Positions 49,430-57,735 of a DNA stretch of 64,000 nucleotides are shown piece after piece (position 1 is the first letter of the stretch; every line of letters begins with the position of its first letter). The notes under the pieces are model-generated. The model searched no databases. It had not been told where the DNA came from and worked only from the letters and a program-made list of their open reading frames with translations. The DNA lies in contig AP031353.1 of NCBI GenBank assembly GCA_037833965.1, forward strand, positions 21,392,501-21,456,500, given 5' to 3'. The stretch is from Marchantia polymorpha subsp. ruderalis (Eukaryota > Streptophyta > Marchantiopsida > Marchantiales > Marchantiaceae). The translations under genes and the position numbers were made by a program.

Positions 49430-50065
49430 ATTCTTTTGGGATTTTTCCCCTTGAATGCAAAAGTGAAGTTTTGTTACTTCGGAGTAAGCCTTGGTTGTAA
49501 ATTCAGGTTGTGTGTGTTACGCTGCTTGAGGCGCCTTCGGGGGTAGCCTCCGCAGTATTTCTGGGAATGACTAGTGACTGAGAATTCAAACTCGTCAATA
49601 GACTGTTAAGTTGTGACATTGGATCTTTTTTCCATTGAGTTTCTCAGTTTGGATTCTTGTAGTCTCTGCGTGTTTTGTGAGTTGAGTGTGTTGTTCACCG
49701 CGTGAAAGTGACTTCGGTTTGATGAAGGTACAACATCCGAAGTAGAAAGTCCAACCCGGATGCCCTGCACTAGCAGTAACTAGTGGAAGGGTTGTAAATT
49801 CGGAGTTGGGGTTACTACCTACAGATCATCTAAGTGTACTCTTGGGAAACTTTCCCCCTGAAGCTTAAGTAGAGGCCCTAACCGACCTTTGAATTGTGCT
49901 TTTCAAGTTTCAGGTGTGTGTTGGGGTGAACTACGCTGCACTGTGCGAACTCCGAGTGACCTTTGAGTTGAGCACTTGCAGTATTTCTTGGAGTGACAGT
50001 AGCCTGAGAATTCAAACTCTTCAATAGTCTGATAAAACGTGACATTTAGTACTTTGTGTGTTGCC
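49430..50065 (+). repeat. Internal tandem duplication in tail, copy 1
   Basis: Two units about 420 bp apart share GCAGTATTTCT.GGA.TGAC, GAGAATTCAAACTC.TCAATAG and GTGTGT..ACGCTGC (for example 49551 with 49979). Copy 2 shows the same two-unit structure (56210-56785), so the duplication predates the spread of the copies. Confidence 0.8.
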
Positions 50066-50435
50066 TCTGGCCCTGTGGGTTCGACCTTTTGCTGCTATAC
50101 TGCAGTTTTAACCTTTGGTGGGTTATTACACATGTGTCATCACTTAGAACATCTATCACACATTAACATACATGCCGTTTGACCAAATGACCCACACAAC
50201 AAGCACCTCAAGCCAACACGTACTATTGCCAAGCTTGGATCCATAGTACCATCCACGTTTGGAAAATGACATGACACATAGTTGCGCGCATGATCCTTCC
50301 AAACAACACCGTCATGATCTTCCAACATGAGATTTCCAGAATATAACACTTCTTGCACTTGCAAGATAGTGCGTCGCGCCGTCTCATCCAATGTTTTTGA
50401 TGCAGTCTGCTTTATAATAGACTTAGATCTCCACA

Positions 50436-52407
50436 TTAACCCTACGAATCAATAGTCCATAATTTCCTCTCCGTATGGTTGCATATCGCAACGTATCTTT
50501 ATGCTAAGCAATTGCAAGGTTCTCAAATGATATAGCCATGACTCTCCAAATGAGCTCTGCTCGTTGAGATTACACTCTCATCCACATGTCTAGATCACCA
50601 ACATTCACTGTCTCACTAGACTCACGACGAATCGATATTGACAAGTTTGAATCTTGGCCGTACAACTGGAAAATATGATGAGAAGTAAACCAAGAATGCT
50701 ACTTACAGCTATATCAATAGGAACAATGAAAGATTGGCATATCACAAGCCAACTCTATTTGTATGTTTGATCCAATACAAGCAATCAACTCCTTCATGTT
50801 AAAGGCAAAACAATTCTTATATGCACGTAACAATTGTGTCAACCGTCGTCTTACTCCTCTTGTGATTTTGAGACCAATCAATGGCTCTCAATACTTCTCT
50901 ATAGGCACGCTAGAGCGAGATTACACTCTCACCGGTTGCTATGCCATATCCTCAAGAGAATCGGTATGGCTCTCTGTACCTTCCTTTGAACCAACTCCCA
51001 CGTGAGACACTCCTCCAACTATATGCGCTACAACTCTAGTCGGTCCTCTCGTCACGTCCCAAAAACTCCAAGGATAACGAATATCTTGCTTGTTGGCCCC
51101 AGCCATTGTCTCTACCGTCCCGGTAGGCAATGAGCTAACTAGTGGTGTAGAAACCACCAAATCAGTGCAAATACGTCATTGTTCAGCCAAACTCAGGCTC
51201 ACAATCCAAATCAAAAAATTTAGATTCAAAGCTTAATCCAAAACCTGACAACGTGACATCTCTAAAACTGAAGAAATCATCGTTGTATCGGTAAAAAACT
51301 CCATGGTGCGTTTGCGCTCATTTGCTTTGAGTTCTACTTATAGCTACACATGGGTATAGCTTACAAGCCCGGGACCACTATCACGATATGCATGTGATGA
51401 AGGAAAACTAACCAACATGGATAAAGTCATCCGAGGCTAATCCACGGGTTTCATCAATGTTGTAGGTGACGTGTCAGGGTCTCTCACCGCCTAAGAACGT
51501 CACAAAAAATCCAAGATACTATCAACGATGAGTGTAAGATTACGCTACAAGAAATCAAAAGCACAACGTATTATCTCCCGTGATAGAAGATTTGTCTATC
51601 ATAATCATAAACAATGAGCAAGTGATTCAATACTTGTAGCATCCAACAATACAGTTGCTTCAATCCATGATCTGACCTCATGAATATTTGCCATCAACTG
51701 GGTCCGAATGTCACCAAACAATGGCAAGTTCTCTAGAATATATGTTGACCGATGTATCTAATGCACTTCAAGATGACGTAACACACGTAACATCTCTCAA
51801 AACATACAACATCTAGGGTCCTGCAACCCTACTCCATAACCAGCGCGTGTGTGATCCTGGCATGGCAATCTTGCAATCACCAAGTCAATAAACTCAACCC
51901 GATCGAGATCCGACGTCCCCTACAATGTAATATTTGAAGTCAACGTCTACTAGTTTCCTCAAATAACTGAATGTGACAACAATGAAGGATAATGTTGTAT
52001 CAATTGACTCAACGTGCAGTCTCATCTTTCTCCACATACAAGTATCTGTGTACGAAAATACTTGACTGCAACATTGTAGCCAAACCTATGCTGATTCCAC
52101 AAAAAAAAATCCTATAAACAAACAACTTCCAAATAACATGCTATTGGTGTAGTAACTAATGGAGATAGTGCACTAGGATCACAAAGAGGTTGATCATCCT
52201 GAGATTTCTCTATCTACTGAGTTAAAGAGTCCTCATACCAAACCTTCTTCATCAACCTATGAGCCTTCAACTATACCTCATGGCAAGAACGCCAAAGTGA
52301 AACGTCCAAAGAAGAGTACATTGCTGCTGCAAAGGTCACAACCTCCTCCACATCCTCATAGACTATAGTGTTGTCGGCCGACATGTTGCACATCAACAAG
52401 TCATTGG
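50436..52407. other. No plus-strand gene opposite the methyltransferase frame
   Basis: Short plus-strand frames here (for example 50763-51005) are shadows of the decayed minus-strand methyltransferase frame and show no domain. Confidence 0.6.
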
Positions 52408-52421
52408 ATCATGTAACCACT
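52408..52421 (-). other. Degenerate primer-binding site
   Basis: Next to the LTR end, minus-strand TGGTTACATGATCC aligns with the plant initiator tRNA-Met primer site TGGTATCAGAGCC with a few changes. Position and flanking AATGAC fit the usual context, but the match is imperfect. Confidence 0.5.
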
Positions 52422-52592
52422 TGTAACACTAGGGTTTAAAGAGAATCTTATTTGAAGATGAAAACACAAACTCTGAAAATGAGATATAACAACAATGGTT
52501 CTCTCTCCCTTATATAACTCTTTCCAACAAGTACAAAAAAATAATATTTTATTCTCACTATCTATTCTATTACTTGTGGATTGATGCTAACA
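52422..52592 (-). repeat. LTR of the methyltransferase retroelement
   Basis: Read on minus, the 171 bases start TGTTAGCATC, contain TATATAAG (about 52518-52510) followed by GGGAGAGAGAACC, and end CCCTAGTGTTACA. This is the form of a plant LTR with promoter TATA box. Just downstream, AGTGGTTACATGATCC resembles a degenerate tRNA-Met primer-binding site (normally TGGTATCAGAGC) and is followed by the ORF start. No partner LTR was found to the left, so the element is probably truncated. Confidence 0.7.
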
Positions 52593-52909
52593 ATTATTTT
52601 TGCTGTTGATCAAGACTATTTGCGTGAATAGTTGAAAAGTGGCACACTTATTTCACTGAATGTGCCACTGTTTAACTATTCAACATTACAAGAGATTGCA
52701 TGTTCTTGTGGTACCCCACTTTTGGTGTTTTTACGGAATTTAAAACATTTTCGGAAAACTGTACCGCGGCAGCAGTGTAAATAGCCATCGGTGCATCAAA
52801 ATAAAGTGAAACTGGATGATCTCGGAGAATCTCAAAGAATCTTGTAGAATCTAGGAGTTGGGCGCAACGTCTGGGACAAACGCCGCCCTAAACGACAGGC
52901 TCTGAAGGA

Positions 52910-53810
52910 GTACCCCTTCGGCGCAAGGCGCCTAAGCCGCCTTCGGCGCTAGAGAAATCCCTCAGAATCTGATCAATTTCCAAACGCCTTGACTTGGTTA
53001 GGATTTCGTTGGAAAGAGCTTGACATGCTGATTCTAACGAGCCCAAGAACGCCTGGAACGGATGAGGACTCAGGGAATTATGACGGTCGAAAGATACAAA
53101 GATCTTCGCCTACGCATATGCGAAGGAAGTTCGCCTACGCATAGGCGAAATAGGGCTTGACGTCGGCGGGGTGTCCGCCGAGAATGCCGCCTACGCATAG
53201 GCGGGGAGGATTTGCACCTACGCATAGGCGAACGAGAATCGCCTACGCATAGGCGCTTCGGCGTCGGCAGGAAGTCCGCCTTCGGCCCTAGAAATCCGCC
53301 TTCGGGGTTGGAACTTGTATGGCGCCTTCGGCGCCAGCGCATCACGGATGGGCGAGGACCCAACGGAGTAGTAAAATCCGTACGAACCGTATGGACTGTA
53401 CGGACGGAACGGACGAGTGCGCCTTCGGCCGGCCGGGATTACGGAGACAAGAGCGCCAACGGAGAGGCGAGAGAAATGGACAGACTGGACGGAGTCCGTT
53501 GACCGCAGTCAACGCCTTCGGCACAGCCGCCTTCGGCGCTGCGGCTGCGGCGAGGGACCTGCGCGGACGATCGTCTTGTGTGCGGACGGAATTCGCCTAC
53601 GCGTAGGCGAGCGCCTACGCACAGGCAGATGAAGTTCTGCGCCGGCGGAAACTCCGCCAGGGATTCCGCCTACGCAGAAGGGAGTTCGACTTTTGTCATA
53701 TGCGCGGACGAACGCCTTTGGCGGAGCGGCACTAGCCAAATTGAAGTATGAAGGAGTGTAGCGCGCCGGCGAGAAATTCGCCTTCGGCGCTGCGCGCCTA
53801 TGGCCGCGGC
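52910..53810. repeat. Hairpin repeat cluster, two families, copy 2
   Basis: The leader holds CCTTCGG-core palindromes (about 52914, 52945, 53321, 53420, 53514, 53776). A second family with core CGCCTACGCATAGGCG folds as a 6-bp stem with a CGCA loop (about 53110, 53130, 53189, 53216, 53239, 53593). Outer bases pair at several sites: TTCGCC with GGCGAA at 53128, CCGCC with GGCGG at 53188. The second family was not seen in copy 1. Confidence 0.87.
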
Positions 53811-53963
53811 GTGATACGCTGGCGGAGTTCAAATTACCAATTCGAGCGTGCGAGTGAAGTTGGCGTTGGCGGAGCGTGAAGCCGCGCGTGAGAGAGAAGG
53901 CCATTATACCGCGGAGCCGGCGCGGCCATCAAGTGATTCGACCTTCACGACCGAGAGCCGACC

Positions 53964-55859
53964 ATGACCTCCTACGAGGAGACAGAGGACGTCTTATTCT
54001 TGAATTTGCGATTTCAATTTCTGGTGCGAGCTGCGCGCGTCCACTTGCTAGCTGAGAGACGTTCTAGACATCACCGCGCGGAGAGTTACTCGGTGGCTGA
54101 AAGAGAATTGAGTGCGCGACAGTTGGAATTGAGAGAAATTAGAGTTTGCAGAGGAGGCAGAAGCGCAAGCAAGAGGCTCGGGCAGAGCAGAGAGAGAGTT
54201 GCGCGAACCAATTTCAAGAACGCAATGTCGAAATCGATGAGGCTGCGGATGGTGCCACTCAAGCTCCCGCAGAATGGGTTGCGTGCCTTTGAGGAACGGC
54301 TGATTGCAAGGAAACTCGAGTTCTTGCCGTGGGAATGGAATTACGTGTGCGTATACATGGTGCGCGAATGGTTGGACGAGGAGCGACCACCTACGCGTGG
54401 ATTGCGTTCGCACGTAGATAGATGGACTGTCCGCGATTGGGGACAGGCATTGGGGAGGTGCGCAGGTGACGACGGGTACCTCCTATTCGAGAGTGAGAGC
54501 GTCAAGGTAACGAAGCAAGACGAAGCCTCCTTCGTGGAATTATTCAAGCGGGAGAGGTCTTCCAAGAACGGGTACAGGACCCGCGACTACAAAGATCGTT
54601 TCCGCAGGACCCTAGCGATGGCGTTGTTGCAATTGTTGCAGCCGCACCGCACTACGTACATCACGTTGTGGCAAGTGTACTTCGTGGAGCTCATCTTGGC
54701 CGGAGCTCCAGTTCACTGGTCGCGTATCTTGCATAGGGTGATGCGACAGCATGCGTTTGAGGAGCGGGGAGGAACTCTCAATCACCGAGGGAGCAGCGAG
54801 GCTGCAGGAGCGCCTGCAGCGGCAGAACACGCAGCCATCTCGCAGCCCCACTCAGGCCAGTCGCCGACGCAATCAATGGCGACCGAAATCCTCAATTCGG
54901 AGGATGATGAAGAAGGAGGATCCACGGAATCAGTGTCGGGATCGGGATCCACCGAGGAAGAGGAGGAGAAATTAGTTGATGCGCCGGCGGCGGCGCTCTG
55001 TGAGCAGGTAGTACCTCTGCTGAGGTACTTGGATCGCAAGATGGAGAAATACGCGGATCCTCGCCAGCCTGGGTCCTACGTCGAGTTAGTGCGCAGGCGA
55101 ACTCGCACTAAAGTCCACACTAGCAAGTTGCTAGCTTGGGTGGACCGGGAACTTAAGGATCTGCGAGAGAAGCATGAATGCTTGTGGGGTCAGTACAACC
55201 TCAATCAAAAATTTTACAAGTACTCCGACAAGGTGAGGGATGGTAGACTGAAAGAGCTCGCCAAGGAGCAGGTGAAGCTCACGGAAGCGCTGGATTCTGA
55301 GCAGGCTCAGAATCAAATTTTGTCAGAGGAGCTCGTGCAACAGACGCGGTTGTTAGAGCAGTGTCAGCTCGCACGACAGGCGGATGAGGAATTAATCCGC
55401 AGGCTGCTATCCGAATGCGGAGAATTGAGAGCACAGCGTGCGGAGGCCGAATTGCAGTTGGTAGTAATTGAAGACGATCGCCGGCGAGAGGCAGATCGCA
55501 CGAAGGAAGAGATGGCGAGGCGAGTCACCCACTGCCTCAGGGGCTACGCCCACTGGGAAGTGGTGACGCAGGAGAAACTCACACTTCGTGAGTTAGAGCT
55601 TCGTGCAGCCGGGTTGTTGACAGGTGACAGTCGGAGTCGGCGGCGAGTAGCGAAGAAGCTCGATTCTTTTCTGTCGAAGGCGCGAGACACCATGGCCACC
55701 CTTGAGACGGAGGTTTCCGCGGTGTTGCGGCGATTGGGACTGCGCAGTCGAGCTAAAGACTGGCAGGGTAGAGAGTTAGTGCGCGGCAGTCCGTCGCGCA
55801 GGAGGCGAAGCACAGGTTCTGCGGAGTGTAGTGTAGCGTGGTTCCGTGCAGGCGCATAG
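53964..55859 (+). CDS. Element protein, coiled-coil, unknown function
   Basis: This is the only open copy of the element ORF, with 631 codons from ATG 53964. The homologous frame in copy 1 starts at an ATG matching codon 88 here (54225), so translation may begin there and give 544 residues. Domains: a conserved globular part at about residues 93-270 (RMVPLKLPQNGLRAF, WEWNYVCVYMVREWL, DWGQALGRCAGDDGYLLFE, LLQLLQPHRTTYITLWQVYF, APVHWSRILH), an acidic low-complexity linker (about 300-335), EQVVPLLRYLDRK, then a charged coiled coil to about residue 560 and a basic tail. The globular part recalls domains of plant transposon-associated proteins of unknown function, but I cannot assign a family. No zinc knuckle, protease, polymerase or DDE motif was seen. 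It could be Gag-like or an accessory protein. Confidence 0.75.
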   Translation: MTSYEETEDVLFLNLRFQFLVRAARVHLLAERRSRHHRAESYSVAERELSARQLELREIRVCRGGRSASKRLGQSRERVARTNFKNAMSKSMRLRMVPLKLPQNGLRAFEERLIARKLEFLPWEWNYVCVYMVREWLDEERPPTRGLRSHVDRWTVRDWGQALGRCAGDDGYLLFESESVKVTKQDEASFVELFKRERSSKNGYRTRDYKDRFRRTLAMALLQLLQPHRTTYITLWQVYFVELILAGAPVHWSRILHRVMRQHAFEERGGTLNHRGSSEAAGAPAAAEHAAISQPHSGQSPTQSMATEILNSEDDEEGGSTESVSGSGSTEEEEEKLVDAPAAALCEQVVPLLRYLDRKMEKYADPRQPGSYVELVRRRTRTKVHTSKLLAWVDRELKDLREKHECLWGQYNLNQKFYKYSDKVRDGRLKELAKEQVKLTEALDSEQAQNQILSEELVQQTRLLEQCQLARQADEELIRRLLSECGELRAQRAEAELQLVVIEDDRRREADRTKEEMARRVTHCLRGYAHWEVVTQEKLTLRELELRAAGLLTGDSRSRRRVAKKLDSFLSKARDTMATLETEVSAVLRRLGLRSRAKDWQGRELVRGSPSRRRRSTGSAECSVAWFRAGA

Positions 55860-56209
55860 ATAGTGCAGTGTAGTGCTAGTTAGTACTTAGAAGGTATAAA
55901 GTAGTTCAAGGCGTCTTGCCTTGGGATTTTTCCAGTTTCGGAAGTGCAGATCAGGAACTCATTTTCTCTGCGTGTTTGTGTTCTTAGTTTTGTCACCACG
56001 CGAGAGGAGCTACACCTTAGCGATCCGCATTGTGTAGTTGAAGGCCTTCGGCCGAATGTTCAGAGCTAGTACATTGGTTAGAGACTTGAGTAGTTCGGAT
56101 CTACACCTGCGGATGATTGCCGATGCTAAGAGCCAGTGACGAGTTAGATACTTGAACAGTTTTCCCCTTACACCTTCGAGTGATTGTTTCTTATTGTACT
56201 CATTCAGGA

Positions 56210-56652
56210 TTTTTCTCCTGAATGCCAAAGTGAAGTTTTGCTACTTCGTGTAAGCCTTGGTTGTAAATTCAGGTTACGATGCAGCAGGTGCCTTCAGGGT
56301 AACCCCTGTAGTATTTCTAGGAATGACAAGTGCCTAAGTATTCAAACTCTTCAATAGACTGTTATGATGTGTTACTGGAATGTTTCTCAGTGAGTCCTTC
56401 CGTGCGGACCTGTGTTCTCTGCGTGTTTTGTGAGTTGAGAGTGTTGTTCACCGCGTGTGAGTGACTTCGATCCGAAGTAGGAAGTCCAAACCGGGTTCCC
56501 TACGCTAGCAGGAAACTAGTGGAAGGGTTGTAAAAGCCAGAGTTGGGAGTCACTACCCGCAGCTTCGCTGAGTGTACTCGTGAGAGACTTTCCCCCTGAA
56601 ATCTTGAGTAGAGGTCCTAACCGATCTCTGGGTTGTGTTTCTGTAGTTTCAG

Positions 56653-56683
<31 letters not shown>

Positions 56684-56785
56684 GCTGCACTGTGCGACCT
56701 CCGAGTGAACACTTGCAGTATTTCTGGGAGTGACAGTCGCCTGAGAATTCAAACTCCTCAATAGTCTGTTAAATGTGACACTTTG
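56210..56785 (+). repeat. Internal tandem duplication in tail, copy 2
   Basis: Units about 400 bp apart share GTATTTCT.GGA.TGAC and ATTCAAACTC.TCAATAG (56310 with 56714), matching the duplication in copy 1. Confidence 0.8.
56653..56680. repeat. GT microsatellite, 14 units
   Basis: A perfect GT run in the tail of copy 2. Copy 1 has only a few GT units at the same place (about 49914). Confidence 0.95.
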
Positions 56786-57412
56786 TACCCTGTGTGTTCC
56801 TCTGTCCCTGTGGGTTTGACCTTTCTACCACTATATTGCAGTTTTAGCCTTTAGTGGGTTATTACAGTTCTTATACTTGGTCATTTATTCTCTGCCATTT
56901 TGCATGCAAAAGCCCAAAAGTATGTGAAAACCAAGTTTGTCAAGTCACATACCATAAACCTAGTCTTGCATTCAAGAAGAGGATTATTTTTACCGTGTTT
57001 CATTAGCAATAACTTTGTCCAATCATGAAAGTTGTTGGCATGCGCAATGCATGATTCCCTCTTTTGTTTGTGAGTGGATGATCACATGTTTTGTATGTTG
57101 AATCGTCATCGTAGAGATGATGTATACTTGATCTAAGAAAATGTTCAAGTTTCATGCAAGGCATGTGAATTTGATTTCGTTTATTACAAATGCAGGCTAT
57201 ACTAATAGAGAAGGTGATACGCAGATTTTTCTGGGTGAACATACAAGGAATAAAGTTGAAGTAGTACACTTTTGGACTGAACATTTCACAACTTTGTGTT
57301 TTCTTCCGCATGGAATTCCATGTGCTATGAACCATTATTCCATGAATCCAGAATGAGATACTAGAAACTTTTCCAAACCTGGATGATTACCTTTGCACAC
57401 TTGAATAATCTA

Positions 57413-57735
57413 GGAAGTAGCGGTTAGTTATACTTCAATTTAGGTTAATTATCACTCATCCTACCCTATTTAAAGTGAACAAAAATGTTTTCGATATCAT
57501 GTAAGGAAAAAGCCACGACTTATATTGAATGGGTGAAATGGAAAAAATTGTCCGCATTGCATTCGCAAGGAAATATAGACTTTCTCATTGACTCAATTAA
57601 TGCTTTCAAGAATTCACAAGGTGAGAGCGTGATTTCATGGGTGGTATTCCACACATCCAAATTTTTTTAGATTACCCATCACATACTTCTCTACGGGAGA
57701 GTATAGTAAAGTAAGGGATAATTAGCCTCTCCCAT
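57413..57735. mobile_element. Block B-specific insertion, possible MITE
   Basis: Between sequences shared with block A (CTAGGAAGTA on the left, CATATTTTAAT on the right) copy B holds about 320 extra bases. TAATTATC near the left and GATAATTA near the right are inverted, suggesting terminal inverted repeats, but the exact ends and target duplication are unclear. Confidence 0.45.

Larger units (their letters stand above)
45701..50130 (+). mobile_element. TG...CA element copy 1, 4430 bp
   Basis: It starts TGTGGTAACCCAC, ends GTGGGTTATTACA (imperfect 13-bp inverted ends) and is flanked by a perfect 5-bp duplication CATGT (45696-45700, 50131-50135). It splits the PHD finger of the methyltransferase ORF. 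In order it holds an A/T-rich head, a 25-G tract, a hairpin-rich GC leader, a broken coiled-coil ORF (46792-49094) and a tail with an internal duplication of about 420 bp. TG/CA ends and a 5-bp duplication point to retroviral-type integrase. There are no flanking LTRs, so it may be a solo copy of a very long LTR or a non-autonomous element of unknown type. Confidence 0.88.
45627..52393 (-). pseudogene. Retroelement C5 DNA methyltransferase-PHD ORF, decayed
   Basis: In working form this would be a DNA cytosine-5 methyltransferase fused to a PHD zinc finger. Reading on minus from ATG 52393 in one frame, the C5-methyltransferase motifs come in order: a degenerate motif I (about 52140-52040, HRFGYNVAVKYF), motif IV with catalytic cysteine as LPCQ (PCQ codons at 51865-51857) followed by AGYGVGLQDPR, motif VI as ENL (51733-51725, normally ENV), a motif VIII-like segment LLDATSIESLAH then TNL (about 51630-51575), and motifs IX-X (NERKRTM about 51320, ALNLNFLIWIV about 51220). 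After a linker and one frameshift near 50430 comes a PHD finger, CLLCG...CMLMCDRC then HM (50205-50131). It resumes beyond element copy 1 at 45700 as CLTPLISFVPARRC. About 30 in-frame stops show it is dead. The polymerase part was not found. Confidence 0.83.
52707..56866 (+). mobile_element. TG...CA element copy 2, 4160 bp
   Basis: It starts TGTGGTACCCCAC, ends GTGGGTTATTACA and is flanked by a perfect 5-bp duplication GTTCT (52702-52706, 56867-56871). Duplicated block A keeps the unoccupied target as GCATGTTCTTATACTTGG (about 19838-19855), proving the insertion limits. The layout is the same as copy 1: AT-rich head, hairpin-rich GC leader, coiled-coil ORF (here open) and tail with an internal duplication. 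No LTR pair, primer-binding site or polymerase lies within the limits. Confidence 0.92.

Noticed and set aside
45701..50130. Reading the tail duplication of element copy 1 as an LTR pair
   Set aside because: The units (about 420 bp apart) are tandem and both lie at the 3' end. The element head has no matching sequence.
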